Positions 61,901-64,000 of a DNA stretch of 64,000 nucleotides are shown here, one piece after another; the stretch's first letter is position 1, and every line of letters starts with the position of its first letter. Source of the stretch: Patiria pectinifera (taxonomy: Eukaryota > Echinodermata > Asteroidea > Valvatida > Asterinidae); assembly GCA_029964075.1 (NCBI GenBank), contig CM057138.1, positions 13,138,932 to 13,202,931 on the forward strand, given 5' to 3'. Position numbers and translations under genes: made by a program. The notes beneath the pieces were generated by a model that searched no databases, was not told the DNA's origin, and was given only the letters and a program-made list of their open reading frames with translations.

Positions 61901-64000
61901 GGAGAAGGAAGGGTTAGTACACTGTACTTGTTATCAAAAATAAGTAGTATTAATTAGGTTCTTTTAAAAACTGAAACATTGCATTTCAGGTTTCACAGAA
62001 TTTAGGCTGCACTGGACATTCTTTGCTTTGGCTTTCTTGGCAATATGTGTGATTACTGTCTGCAGCTGATTAGCGTACGTTGATAACATGCTTATTATTT
62101 TGCACGTTGCTATTGCTTGGCAATGAATAAACACGCAACAAGCTCAATATTTTCAAGTCAACGATTCTGTTTATATCTTTTTCTATGTACTTTTATTATT
62201 TCTATGACTCTTTTAACCCGACTTTCGCCAAAGTGTCCTATGGCATCGTTGCGTCACTTGCGTGTAATTCAACTTAAGGACCCGCCCTCAGTCCCAAGAC
62301 GTATTTGGAAAGCTCACATTTTGTGTACGCAACTTTTACGCGATCAAGCATTTTCAAAACAATTTTAGTTGGAAGGAAATAATGTGAAGTTTACTTGCTG
62401 AAGATGTACATATTTATCCGCCTCTGTCATATTTTATACGAACTGGGTTCTTCCTCCAGGTTGAGGTGAAATTAAACAAAAGACAGAAAGCCGATGACCT
62501 TATAACTACTGTCAATGGGGATGTTGTCACGCCAACAACAGCAGGTACATGTGCAGTTGATGAAGTTCAAATTTGTGTCTGGTAGCCATCCCATAAGCAG
62601 TCGAGGTCTACCATCTGTGCTGATCAATCCATTCTTATCCAAGTGATTCTTCACTAAATGCAACCTGTTATGTGTCGCTCGTTCACGTTTTCAGATTATA
62701 TCATACCTCAGTTTTTTTTGTTTAGAATACAACAAGCAACCTTTATGCATGCCTTTTTTTAGAAGCCTTAACATTTCCGTGGTATTTTTCCTAGTAATTG
62801 AACAACAAAAGTTAAAACAAAGGCTTTTCTTATCATAAGTGGTGAGTTGTACTTCCACTCATTGTTTTAGGATTGCTCATTGGAAATATCACCGTCAAGA
62901 GGGATGCATCAACTAACAAAGTGGTCACCATGTTCCCTGGCGATATTCAGTTTACAGTGGGAGTAAACAACAGCATTGGAGACATTACTGTCCAGTTTGG
63001 GCAAACGTATCGTGGAAAGACCAAAGGATTACTTGGTGAGTTGCTAGACAAAATTTCAACAATGCATTATTTCTTCAATCTGATAATACACACGTCTACT
63101 ACAATTCAATCGAAAGGCGTCCAGTCCCATAACAAGTATTCAAATGAGCTGTGATTATTTTTTATTGTTCATGTACGTTATGGGGATAAACTAAAGAATA
63201 CAATGCTATGATTTATTGTATGAGAAAAAGGGGTGTGACGTTCAGCTACAGTGACATTACATTAGGGGTCTACCCAGGCCCATGAGATGTATTTTCTTTT
63301 CTATGCAATCCTTGACAATGCACATGTATCTCCCTTTTGAGCTTATTTTCATTGTTTGTTTAATAGCCATTTGAAAGTGTAGTTTGGTGCCTTCATTGGT
63401 TTCATGCCAAAGCGAATTCATAAGCAAAACTGTGATTTTTCCGTGCAGAAACCTGAATGTTACAGCTATTTCAACACAAACTATTAATAGTGGATGTTTT
63501 GTTCTTGTTCATATTCGTTTCTTTGATGTTTTGTTGTGTGAGTAATGGCAGTAGGCCAATGAACAACCCTTTCAAATAAACAAATTGAGAAGGGCGAGCC
63601 AGTTGGGTTCACAATTTGAACAGAAACCCCTGTGAACACTGTCTTCCGGGAATGACTCCCAGCAACAGCACTCTCAAGTCTCTAGAAAAGCATGAGAAAT
63701 TTGAAATGTCTTATACAATTGTACACTTTTCAAGAACATGAACCAAAAAGGCACATCAAAATGGTTATACATTTTAGGAGGACTAGAACAATTGCATACA
63801 ATGCGTTCTTTAGAAGAAATTCATCTCGTGCAAAGATCTCCAAATGTATACACATGGAGCTTTGCGTTCTATATGACATAAAAAGGGGCTTTTGAATTGG
63901 TCCATTCAGGTTACAGAGAAGCCAGCATCGTCATGGCACAAAACAACCAATCAGCAACATCAGATTTCAAAAACAAAGTGGTTGCCATTCTCAAGTACTT
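7896..64000 (+). CDS. Giant HYR/mucin/NIDO-AMOP-VWD secreted glycoprotein gene (spliced span, 3' end off window)
   Basis: Forty-three exons can be chained with consistent phases (nearly all phase 1-1 except within NIDO and VWD). They encode about 4,000 residues: signal peptide, 19 HYR modules, a 1,168-residue mucin exon, short Ser/Thr-rich linker exons, NIDO, AMOP and the start of VWD. NIDO-AMOP-VWD in that order is the core of MUC4, SUSD2 and invertebrate mucin-like proteins, which act at the cell surface or in secreted gels. HYR modules are Ig-like adhesion domains known from hyalin. The expected role is therefore extracellular adhesion or mucus scaffolding (inference). The C-terminal part (rest of VWD, any EGF, sushi or transmembrane segment) lies beyond the window. 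The linkage of exon 1 across a 17 kb intron is the weakest junction. The individual exons are listed separately. Confidence 0.8.
8130..8390. repeat. Palindromic array of 16-bp units (CATAAGTCCGACGCCT)
   Basis: Roughly a dozen variants of the 16-base word occur. Those up to 8280 read mostly in plus orientation and those after 8290 read as the reverse complement (AGGCGTCGGACTTATG), so the array folds on itself. A perfect palindrome is centred on AAATTT at about 8180. It lies about 150 bases inside intron 1. No coding sense. Confidence 0.85.
9002..9190. repeat. MITE-like repeat with GGTTGCACCA motifs
   Basis: GGTTGCACCA or GTTGCACCA occurs at about 9010, 9060 and 9170 in plus orientation, and its complement TTTGGTGCAACC at about 9139. 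Inverted and direct copies of one 10-mer within 180 bases suggest a small non-autonomous element. Exact ends are uncertain. Confidence 0.5.
9845..9990 (+). mobile_element. tRNA-derived SINE
   Basis: The head looks like a tRNA promoter: an A-box-like GGCGTAATGGTA followed 35 bases later by a B-box-like GGGGTCGAATCCC. The body then reads GGGGGTTTTCAGTTCCTTCC, then TGATTCCGTGGGG. Pol III boxes plus a non-tRNA body indicate a SINE. The 3' tail is not clear. Confidence 0.6.
9991..11903. other. Intron 1 DNA, no gene recognised
   Basis: No domain-bearing frame. 10985-11030 contains ACATGTACACACATGTACAT microsatellite-like words common in marine invertebrate DNA. Nothing else can be named. Confidence 0.35.
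11904..11980 (-). pseudogene. tRNA-like sequence (tRNA pseudogene or SINE head)
   Basis: Read on the minus strand, 77 bases begin CAGTGCGATAGCTCAGTCGA and end GTTTTGCACTG, so the first and last seven bases can pair like an acceptor stem. TAGCTCAGTCGATA resembles an A box and GGTTGCAAGTTCGAAGC a B box. The D and T stems pair poorly and no anticodon is convincing, so it is probably a decayed tRNA or SINE head, not a working gene. Confidence 0.45.
12216..12855 (+). repeat. Duplicated block X, copy 1
   Basis: Nearly identical to 13464-14177, from TTATGCACAGCTCACACGT to CATCCGGGTGATGTTTTT. The two differ in the length of G and C runs (around 12328 and 12430) and by loss in this copy of the right arm of the hairpin that copy 2 keeps at 13833-13997. 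Confidence 0.9.
12892..13342 (+). repeat. Duplicated block Y, copy 1
   Basis: Matches 16178-16626, from GGATCTACCAATTCCTGTTA to TTCGATCGCCTGATCCG, with a few percent difference. It includes a run of 17 G at 13274-13290 that is shorter and interrupted in copy 2. Confidence 0.9.
13349..13462 (+). repeat. Duplicated block Z, copy 1
   Basis: Matches 17421-17538, from GCGGCGACGCG to TTTGTGCAAATAGATGGGA. In copy 2 the block sits inside a transposon with terminal inverted repeats, so block Z is probably an internal piece of that element. Confidence 0.85.
13464..14177 (+). repeat. Duplicated block X, copy 2
   Basis: Second copy of block X (see 12216-12855), retaining the full hairpin at 13833-13997. 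Together with blocks Y and Z it forms a mosaic in the order X-Y-Z-X, then Y and Z again further right. Confidence 0.9.
13833..13997. repeat. Foldback hairpin element
   Basis: The left arm GGAATAAATGTGTGCTCCGG, then GTCACTCTGTTTAAGAGCAC and GCTGATAATTACC, is mirrored by the right arm to 13997 (GGAGCACATATTTATTCC). Arms are about 70 bases around a centre near 13911. Block X copy 1 keeps only the left arm (about 12590-12675). Confidence 0.85.
14462..14735 (+). repeat. Diverged dispersed repeat, copy 2
   Basis: Counterpart of 4585-4865. It lies between a 14-base inverted pair, ACGGATCCTACACA near 14280 and TGTGTAGGATCCGT near 14737, which may mark the ends of a larger element. The first copy shows no such pair. 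Confidence 0.65.
14868..15583 (+). mobile_element. Penelope-like element relic (GIY-YIG endonuclease and 3' tail)
   Basis: 14868-15141 encodes CGVQYVGETKNTLKKRF, AHRSTVN, DTPVGHH, LPNHSISDM, QGIESLG, DSVRLSREKVWMNRLRTI and PHGLNIQLGND then stop. This is the C-terminal GIY-YIG endonuclease of Penelope-like retroelements, with the Y-VGE core and the terminal LRTI-P-GLN signature. The reverse transcriptase part is missing, so the copy is 5'-truncated, and its frame is not intact. The untranslated tail to about 15583 is pyrimidine-rich and ends in CTGAAGA...AACGTCAGG, a structured motif usual at the 3' end of these elements. Confidence 0.85.
15584..16177. other. Intron 1 DNA; possible mariner-type end
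   Basis: No gene. ACAGGGTAAGTCAAAAA at about 15911 resembles a Tc1/mariner terminal repeat, but no matching opposite end was found. Confidence 0.25.
16178..16626 (+). repeat. Duplicated block Y, copy 2
   Basis: Second copy of block Y (12892-13342). It is followed by about 750 bases not present in the first copy. Confidence 0.9.
17373..17750. mobile_element. MITE with ~30-bp terminal inverted repeats and TA flanks
   Basis: AGGCCAAAAAAAGTCTCCGG, continuing TTTCTGGTATG, at the left is mirrored by CATACCAGAAACCGGAGAC, then a T run and GGCC, at the right. TA dinucleotides lie immediately outside both ends (17371 and 17751), as expected of a Tc1/mariner-type target duplication. It carries block Z internally and has no transposase, so it is non-autonomous. 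Confidence 0.75.
17421..17538 (+). repeat. Duplicated block Z, copy 2
   Basis: Second copy of 13349-13462, here internal to the MITE at 17373-17750. Confidence 0.85.
18302..18822. repeat. Inverted repeat, ~75-bp arms
   Basis: The left arm 18302-18379 (GCGAACAGCGACC, ATGCAAATCATTTGGATCCA, GACGAACGCCTTGG) matches the reverse complement of 18749-18822. About 370 bases lie between the arms. It could be a non-autonomous DNA element; no target duplication was established. Confidence 0.7.
18895..21010 (-). mobile_element. CR1/Jockey-type LINE, degraded, minus strand
   Basis: On the minus strand, reading from about 21010 down, there is endonuclease sequence (GRYPALSKQMI, EDNILDLVFTN, GMSDHDIVSLEII) and then RT (NEQHGFRKGRSCETQLAL, DVIIMDFSKAFDLVPNQRL, TSGVPQC, VRILADNCICY). 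The C-terminal tail is followed by a 3' end near 18895. The YADD/FADD-type catalytic motif reads LADN and several frame breaks are present, so the copy is dead. It sits antisense inside intron 1 of the mucin gene and is related to the LINE at 1187-3920. Confidence 0.88.
21011..21824. other. Intron 1 DNA, no gene recognised
   Basis: 21011-21340 is unusually rich in GTTACCC/GGGTAA words in both orientations and may be a decayed element abutting the LINE. No domain or exon seen. Confidence 0.3.
21825..21972 (+). repeat. Dispersed repeat W, copy 1
   Basis: Matches 23857-24012: TTTTATATGGTGACTAATAG, then GCATACGCTGGCGAACAAA, GGGATTACAG and ending GTCGCCTGG. About 10-15% diverged with one small length difference. 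Confidence 0.85.
22021..22140. repeat. 21-bp tandem repeat containing 12-bp palindrome
   Basis: Six units with an exact 21-base period (starting CGCC at 22025, 22046, 22067, 22088, 22109 and a decayed sixth at 22130). The core TCGCCGCGGCGA is a perfect 12-base palindrome separated by AATTA-type spacers. It is much more GC-rich than its surroundings. Confidence 0.92.
22932..23009. repeat. Short hairpin
   Basis: The left arm AGTGGATATTTTGCCGGAG, then GACGGCAAAC, pairs with GTTTGCCGTCTCCGGCAAAA, then TATCCACT, around a short loop near 22973. Confidence 0.85.
23857..24012 (+). repeat. Dispersed repeat W, copy 2
   Basis: Second copy of 21825-21972, in the same orientation about 2 kb downstream. 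Confidence 0.85.
24013..25164. other. End of intron 1, no gene recognised
   Basis: Short frames only, none with a domain or with both splice signals in phase. Confidence 0.3.
25165..25428 (+). repeat. Intron segment duplicated upstream of mucin exon, copy 1
   Basis: Shares order and words with 26150-26482: TAGCCC.TTTA.AA.CTG, GACTACCAAA, TTGTTTTCAAAGCT against TTGTTGTCAAAGCT, GCTTATTCACC, and the acceptor TTACAG followed by ATACT. A third, partial copy is at about 25945-26060. This indicates that the HYR exon at 25429 and the mucin exon were brought together by local duplication. Confidence 0.7.
25429..25701 (+). CDS. Exon 2: HYR domain 1 (canonical)
   Basis: A 91-residue phase 1-1 exon between TTCCTTACAG and G|GTAAGA. 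It reads DTENPNITCPNSVMG, then ASVTWSPVPSATDN, then GTFDLGTTTVTCNVSDAAGN and CMFTIEIIG. This is the classical HYR pattern: NITCP start, VTW, a TDN turn, G-F-LG-T-V and a DAAGN-C-F end. It is closer to textbook HYR than the later modules. HYR is an Ig-like extracellular adhesion fold. It follows the signal peptide and precedes the mucin exon. Confidence 0.88.
26150..26482 (+). repeat. Intron segment upstream of mucin exon, copy 2
   Basis: Second copy of 25165-25428, ending at the acceptor of the mucin exon. A tandem TCTTATTCACCC/GCTTATTCACCC duplication lies just before that acceptor. Confidence 0.7.
26483..29986 (+). CDS. Exon 3: giant mucin exon, ~216 pentapeptide repeats
   Basis: A single 3,504-base phase 1-1 exon (1,168 residues) between CTTTACAG and G|GTTAGT. 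It starts DTKTTTTPADTT. From about 26520 to 29760 it consists of a 15-base unit (consensus GACACCACCCCTCCA, DTTPP) with no register change over 3.2 kb; variants include DTNTS, ETTPS, GTTPP and EPSPT. Three 17-residue repeats follow (TTSLG..SPPD), and then a unique end, STTVCQCG. Thr/Pro-rich tandem repeats are the classic O-glycosylated mucin backbone, and regular Asp adds strong negative charge. The CQCG end matches the ends of the small linker exons downstream, so this is an expanded member of that exon class. Confidence 0.9.
26520..29760 (+). repeat. 15-bp minisatellite in coding frame
   Basis: About 216 tandem 15-base units, all in the same 15-base phase, with dispersed single-base variants (ACC/ACT third positions; CCTCCA to CCTAAA, CCTTCA, CATCCA). 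Higher-order similarity is visible: DTNTS-containing segments recur at about 26560, 26690, 26980, 27040, 27370 and 27430, and the EPSPTDSTC..DY segment at 28245 recurs at 28600. Confidence 0.95.
29987..31682. other. Intron 3, first part
   Basis: No exon found. Around 30195-30260 there is an ACATGTACATTGCACATGGT-type short tandem repeat. Nothing else can be named. Confidence 0.4.
31683..32160. mobile_element. MITE with ~38-bp terminal inverted repeats
   Basis: The left end TTAGGGACCGTGACCATTCA, then GCCCTGTTATGAAAAGG, mirrors the right end CCTTTTCATACCGGGGCTGA, then ATGGTCATGGGCCCTTA. The interior holds CCGGT-rich sequence and a 14-G run at 32110-32123. No transposase. Target duplication unclear. 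Confidence 0.75.
32394..32651 (+). CDS. Exon 4: HYR-A, cassette 1
   Basis: An 86-residue phase 1-1 exon: DGESPVVTVPTVEDQC, ASVTWDEVTATNISAENISC, then HTVTCVITLPCGCKIEESFY, ending YIIG. HYR-like fold with six cysteines (DQC, ISC, VEC, VTC and PCGC) and two N-glycosylation sequons (NIS twice). The acceptor is TTGTTGAAG, an unusual AAG form; the donor is G|GTACGA. Confidence 0.85.
33036..33290 (+). CDS. Exon 5: HYR-B, cassette 1
   Basis: An 85-residue phase 1-1 exon: IPIFTVPTVDDQYIAPGQAS, VTWDKVNATNSDGQAITC, NVTVTGGDFPAGSHNVTCTV, GGCTASTYFTFDVIG. The first cysteine of the usual pattern is tyrosine (DDQY), leaving three cysteines. Several N-glycosylation sequons (NAT, NVT). Confidence 0.88.
33660..33839 (+). 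CDS. Exon 6: Ser/Thr linker 1 (long form), cassette 1
   Basis: A 60-residue phase 1-1 exon beginning ELTETTVSSTTETLSDTTVS and ending DGPPSTTTLDTTL. More than half Ser/Thr, a likely O-glycosylated spacer. Acceptor TTTCTGAAG, donor G|GTAATA. It is the ancestral-length form; later cassettes use a shortened one. Confidence 0.82.
34050..34226 (+). CDS. Exon 7: second Ser/Thr linker 1, cassette 1
   Basis: A 59-residue phase 1-1 exon beginning ELTEATVSSTTETLPDTTVL, including TIRTTTAVDGPPTATPGNTS. It is a duplicate of the previous exon with its flanking intron; only cassette 1 has two. Acceptor TTTCTGAAG, donor G|GTAAAA. Confidence 0.8.
34631..34807 (+). CDS. Exon 8: Ser/Thr linker 2, cassette 1
   Basis: A 59-residue phase 1-1 exon, ESTTAPGSTNAPVSTIPPVT to DGPRTTVPTTAAVTTICQCG. 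Acceptor TGCCCCTAG, donor G|GTAAGT. The terminal CQCG is shared with the mucin exon and with every other linker 2. Confidence 0.85.
36126..36383 (+). CDS. Exon 9: HYR-A, cassette 2
   Basis: An 86-residue phase 1-1 exon, DGEPPVVTVPTVEDQCIHPS to CKIEESFYFYITG. It differs from cassette 1 at about a dozen residues (VKVTW, ATNVS, DTAGNIV). Acceptor TTTTTAACAG. Confidence 0.88.
36648..37020. mobile_element. MITE with GGCGTAGC terminal repeats
   Basis: The left end CAGGGGCGTAGC mirrors the right GGCTACGCC. The interior consists of diverged direct and inverted AAAGGGCA-type words. Present in cassette 2 only; its length explains most of why that cassette is about 430 bases longer than cassettes 3-5. 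Confidence 0.7.
37194..37448 (+). CDS. Exon 10: HYR-B, cassette 2
   Basis: An 85-residue phase 1-1 exon: IPIVTVPTVDDHYIEPGQAL, then VTWDKVNATYADGQAINC, ending HFTFDVIG. The first cysteine is replaced (DDHY). Acceptor TTCCATTACAG, donor G|GTAAGA. Confidence 0.88.
37891..38013 (+). CDS. Exon 11: Ser/Thr linker 1 (shortened), cassette 2
   Basis: A 41-residue phase 1-1 exon, VSSTPLVTSSSPVSSTTSGS then TTIQTTTTGDGPPSTTTVTTS. The ancestral exon start is still visible at 37827 (CCGAAG then AACTGACTGAAG), but that frame meets a stop before 37880. The acceptor TGTCTGATTTAACAG lies within what was coding sequence and keeps phase 1. Confidence 0.82.
38685..38882 (+). CDS. Exon 12: Ser/Thr linker 2, cassette 2
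   Basis: A 66-residue phase 1-1 exon, ESTTTPGSTTAPVSTNPQVS to SSPTTAPVTTICQCG. Acceptor TGCCCCTAG, donor G|GTGAGT. A decayed copy of its acceptor region (CTCTCGGCACATTCTATATA then AGCCTAGAATCA) lies 300 bases upstream at about 38358. Confidence 0.86.
39246..39503 (+). CDS. Exon 13: HYR-A, cassette 3
   Basis: An 86-residue phase 1-1 exon, DGEPPVVTVPTVADQC to YFYITG, with the six-cysteine HYR-A pattern. Acceptor T-run then TTTCGCAG. Cassette 3 spans 39246-41934 (2,689 bases). Confidence 0.9.
39887..40141 (+). CDS. Exon 14: HYR-B, cassette 3
   Basis: An 85-residue phase 1-1 exon, IPAITVPTVDDQYIEPGQAL to HFTFDVIG; three cysteines, with sequons NAT, NVT and NIT. Acceptor GCTTAACAG. Confidence 0.9.
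40588..40710 (+). CDS. Exon 15: Ser/Thr linker 1 (shortened), cassette 3
   Basis: A 41-residue phase 1-1 exon, identical in predicted protein to cassette 2. It uses the same internal acceptor, with the old exon start visible at 40524. Confidence 0.84.
41376..41573 (+). CDS. Exon 16: Ser/Thr linker 2, cassette 3
   Basis: A 66-residue phase 1-1 exon ending TTICQCG, identical in predicted protein to cassette 2. Confidence 0.88.
41935..42192 (+). CDS. Exon 17: HYR-A, cassette 4
   Basis: An 86-residue phase 1-1 exon. Differs from cassette 3 at five bases by my count (about 2%), changing SQAPVSV to SQVPLSV and GNVV to GIVV. Cassette 4 spans 41935-44624. Confidence 0.9.
42576..42830 (+). CDS. Exon 18: HYR-B, cassette 4
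   Basis: An 85-residue phase 1-1 exon beginning IPTITVPTVDDQY. About three base differences from cassette 3 over 255. Confidence 0.9.
43274..43396 (+). CDS. Exon 19: Ser/Thr linker 1 (shortened), cassette 4
   Basis: A 41-residue phase 1-1 exon reading VTSTTPVSS where cassettes 2 and 3 have VTSSSPVSS. Old exon start visible at 43210. Confidence 0.84.
44068..44265 (+). CDS. Exon 20: Ser/Thr linker 2, cassette 4
   Basis: A 66-residue phase 1-1 exon ending TTICQCG; one residue change (ASASTTP for ASGSTTP). Confidence 0.88.
44625..44882 (+). CDS. Exon 21: HYR-A, cassette 5
   Basis: An 86-residue phase 1-1 exon, nearly identical to cassette 3 (APMSV for APVSV). Cassette 5 spans 44625-47287. Confidence 0.9.
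45241..45495 (+). CDS. Exon 22: HYR-B, cassette 5
   Basis: An 85-residue phase 1-1 exon, IPTITVPTVDDLYIEPGQAL to HFTFDVIG. Acceptor GCTTTATAG. Confidence 0.9.
45940..46062 (+). CDS. Exon 23: Ser/Thr linker 1 (shortened), cassette 5
   Basis: A 41-residue phase 1-1 exon reading VTPSTPVSS. Old exon start visible at 45876. Confidence 0.84.
46727..46924 (+). CDS. Exon 24: Ser/Thr linker 2, cassette 5
   Basis: A 66-residue phase 1-1 exon reading PGSSTAPVSTNPQVSTNPPV, ending TTICQCG. Confidence 0.88.
47288..47545 (+). CDS. Exon 25: HYR-A, cassette 6 (partial cassette)
   Basis: An 86-residue phase 1-1 exon, like cassette 3 with APASV and TGALFG. Confidence 0.9.
47917..48171 (+). CDS. Exon 26: HYR-B, cassette 6
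   Basis: An 85-residue phase 1-1 exon: IPTMTVPTIDDQY, then QTITCTDDAGGSNVTVRGGV, ending CSTSAYITFDVIG. It is the most diverged HYR-B, as expected at the edge of the array. No linker 1 or CQCG linker follows. Confidence 0.88.
48776..49037 (-). mobile_element. tRNA-derived SINE, minus strand
   Basis: On the minus strand a tRNA-like head GTGGTCCAATGGTTACGC (A box) and GGTTCGAATCCTGAC (B box at about 48976-48989) is followed by a body with CTTGAGCAAGGCGCC and a tail AGGTGCTGCGGCAC region to about 48776. It sits where a Ser/Thr linker 1 exon would be expected in cassette 6; sequence just to its right (49045-49100) resembles the intron after linker 1 of cassette 1. Confidence 0.65.
49267..49323 (+). 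CDS. Exon 27: short Ser/Thr linker
   Basis: A 19-residue phase 1-1 exon, ETPNTEAARLTSTQGTSTC, with a pyrimidine-rich acceptor ending CCCCCACCAG and donor G|GTAATT. The short length makes it less certain, but phase, composition and position fit a reduced linker ending in one cysteine. Confidence 0.6.
49655..49909 (+). CDS. Exon 28: HYR domain 14
   Basis: An 85-residue phase 1-1 exon: TPIVNVPTVSSTC, ASVTWPAVTATNAAGGSISC, TTGGTFGVGSHTVTCAV, CTGSNSFTFVVAG. All four standard cysteines are present. First of six single HYR exons outside the cassettes. Confidence 0.9.
50380..50634 (+). CDS. Exon 29: HYR domain 15
   Basis: An 85-residue phase 1-1 exon: SPSVTVPTVGQQC, VAWTTVTATDAVGASITC, SSGTFGVGSHIITCSV, CSGSRSFTFFVSG. 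Closest to exon 28, suggesting an older pairwise duplication. Confidence 0.9.
51008..51256 (+). CDS. Exon 30: HYR domain 16
   Basis: An 83-residue phase 1-1 exon: SPSISVPVVPVHC, VSWVSVTGTNTNGQTIQC, GSNFPVGSHTVTCTV, CMASKSFAVDVVG. Acceptor TCTCCCAATAG, donor G|GTGAGA. Confidence 0.9.
51455..51872. mobile_element. hAT-type MITE built of GAGTAC repeats
   Basis: The element begins CAGTGTTGTAGTCGAGTACT and ends AGTACTACAACACTG, giving terminal inverted repeats that start CAGTGTTGTAG. The 8-base sequence GGAATCAG flanks it on both sides (51447-51454 and 51873-51880). CAGTG ends plus an 8-base duplication are diagnostic of hAT transposons. The 418-base interior is largely CGAGTA hexamers in both orientations, with no transposase. 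Confidence 0.93.
52113..52361 (+). CDS. Exon 31: HYR domain 17
   Basis: An 83-residue phase 1-1 exon: SPFLTVPNVGDQC, ATVSWPAVSGTNLGGQAISC, FPVGAHTVTCQV, CAVSESFSFTVR. The donor is C|GTAAGT, so the junction codon becomes CGA with the next exon. Confidence 0.9.
52343..52426 (+). repeat. 42-bp tandem duplication of exon end plus splice donor
   Basis: Units 52343-52384 and 52385-52426 both read TTCTCGTTCACTGT.CGACGT, then AAGT. The second unit is an extra copy of the last 19 exon bases and the donor, now intronic. Use of the second donor would run through TAA in the first unit. Confidence 0.9.
52569..52616 (+). mobile_element. SINE 3' tail fragment
   Basis: GCACCTTGAGCACCAAGG, then GATGCGCGCTATACAAATAC. 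The GCGCTATA.AAATAC ending is the conserved tail of many metazoan tRNA-derived SINEs. Only a short fragment is present. Confidence 0.45.
52838..53092 (+). CDS. Exon 32: HYR domain 18 (divergent, Trp-rich)
   Basis: An 85-residue phase 1-1 exon: SPILNLPTVADRC, then VSWWVYAQVSWPQVTAM, VCIAWGISMPLTGGWWYLQD, HTCFVANNAGC and GTFDFHVFG. The cysteines and framework are kept, but six tryptophans and extra aromatic residues replace the usual small or polar ones. The acceptor is CACTCAG. Confidence 0.85.
53844..54095 (+). CDS. Exon 33: HYR domain 19
   Basis: An 84-residue phase 1-1 exon: PRITVPSVTNQC, VVVSWPAVTGGYLDGQSISC, GISFGLGSHTVTCGV, CSTSGSFSFSVYG. Last HYR before the NIDO region. Confidence 0.9.
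54096..54911. other. Intron, nothing recognised
   Basis: AT-rich intron between the last HYR exon and the NIDO region. No exon or element recognised. Confidence 0.4.
54912..54976 (+). CDS. Exon 34: NIDO domain, part 1
   Basis: A 65-base exon, phase 1 to 0: EGNFVPFGVAAGDMRLSQEA. The FGV.AGD.RL signature opens NIDO domains (nidogen, mucin-4, SUSD2). Acceptor TTCAAAACAG, donor A|GTAAGT. Confidence 0.85.
55526..55618 (+). CDS. Exon 35: NIDO domain, part 2
   Basis: A 31-residue phase 0-0 exon: PTQSSSKDLISRTISPPNFF, then PYCNELHEKIY. Matches the S..FPF/Y......IY segment that precedes the VNDNG turn of NIDO. Confidence 0.85.
56537..56704 (+). CDS. Exon 36: NIDO domain, part 3
   Basis: A 56-residue phase 0-0 exon: FTDNGVIIFSNAQSLDKRSY, then MVAPFWADVNGN and FTGVKNVFFQ. 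FTDNGVI.F and APFWADV are hallmark NIDO motifs. Confidence 0.92.
57062..57083 (+). repeat. Poly-G run of 22
   Basis: Twenty-two consecutive G in an intron. A shorter G-run follows at 57314. Possible G-quadruplex former and also prone to sequencing error in length. Confidence 0.9.
57105..57557 (+). repeat. Tandem duplication, ~250-bp unit
   Basis: 57105-57325 and 57354-57557 share TGTTGATCAATTGTAGTTAA, CATTCCTAACAA, AGGTTAGCAAAGTTCAAAGG and GATTGTGGACCTTTGCAACT. Both begin with an ACATGGA-type sequence and end in a G-run. Confidence 0.85.
57555..57715. mobile_element. Small MITE, GGATCCAG terminal repeats
   Basis: GGCGTGGATCCAG at the left mirrors CTGGATCTGTCCC at the right. The interior has GGGGG/CCCCC-rich sequence. 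About 160 bases, inserted at the end of the second tandem copy. Confidence 0.6.
57994..58125 (+). CDS. Exon 37: NIDO domain, part 4
   Basis: A 44-residue phase 0-0 exon: VYDNSGSTMLSTLSSIVSAR, then TAAWALVITWRFVEAISPNK. Corresponds to the variable middle of NIDO that ends in the ..VTW..V region. Acceptor TTTTTCCCCCAG. Confidence 0.88.
58867..59317 (+). CDS. Exon 38: NIDO C-terminus and start of AMOP
   Basis: A 451-base exon, phase 0 to 1. NTNSFQAVLVTDYTHGYVIF, then NYERCGMNW, is the classic NIDO ending (FQ.VL.TD....Y.IFNY). QGFTCGQSGNKFYLDIPS and GRWVQQLDSLPDNF follow. AMOP begins at about residue 106 of the exon: LYCRNWYSRQ, then HTCPCSWLNAFLDPRW. AMOP is an extracellular cysteine-rich module that follows NIDO in mucin-4 and SUSD2-like proteins. 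Confidence 0.92.
59715..59894 (+). CDS. Exon 39: AMOP domain, middle
   Basis: A 60-residue phase 1-1 exon: AVCYARTFQFPDNAGLLCCY, then STWTWSLLRG and FSTESFYNRRY. The G..CCY motif is the AMOP hallmark. Confidence 0.9.
60038..60350. mobile_element. MITE-like inverted ends
   Basis: AAGGACGTAGATCACT at the left roughly mirrors GTGGCGGGGG, then ATCGACGCCCATGG, at the right end (reverse complement CCATGGGCGTCGATCAGTGG). Degenerate; boundaries approximate. Confidence 0.4.
60351..61138. other. Intron, nothing recognised
   Basis: Intron between AMOP exons with short C and A runs near 60550. No exon or clear element. Confidence 0.4.
61139..61249 (+). CDS. Exon 40: AMOP domain, end
   Basis: A 37-residue phase 1-1 exon: DQEVLPRYYCCSASTLC, then HLYDDYRPAMGCWNYRPPFW. 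The P..CC..S..C..Y...RP...C..Y.PP pattern is the characteristic end of AMOP. Confidence 0.93.
61692..61912 (+). CDS. Exon 41: VWD domain, start
   Basis: A 221-base exon, phase 1 to 0: FWFWGDPHIKSLDDVEYTFN, then GLGEYTVALIENDN and FELQGRTQRATNAETG. GDPH.....G..YTFNG.GEY is the diagnostic start of the von Willebrand D domain as found after AMOP in mucin-4. The acceptor is the weak ATGTTCAAAG after a long T run; the donor is G|GTTAGT. Confidence 0.92.
62460..62544 (+). CDS. Exon 42: VWD domain, part 2
   Basis: An 85-base exon, phase 0 to 1: VEVKLNKRQKADDLITTVNG, then DVVTPTTA. Acceptor TTCCTCCAG, donor G|GTACAT. Confidence 0.82.
62871..63035 (+). CDS. Exon 43: VWD domain, part 3
   Basis: A 55-residue phase 1-1 exon: GLLIGNITVKRDASTNKVVT, then GVNNSIGDITVQFGQTYRGK and TKGLLG. 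T.GLLG is the usual lead-in to the G-NG-..DDF segment of VWD, which must lie in a later exon. Donor G|GTGAGT. Confidence 0.85.
63036..63909. other. Intron, nothing recognised
   Basis: Intron after the third VWD exon. No exon with a recognisable VWD continuation is seen. Confidence 0.4.
63910..64000 (+). CDS. Possible next exon, cut by window edge
   Basis: After GGTCCATTCAG a phase 1 reading is open to the window end (GYREASIVMAQNNQSATSDF then KNKVVAILKY). The acceptor is weak and the sequence does not resemble the G-NG-DDF continuation expected of VWD, so it may be only intron. Confidence 0.15.
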
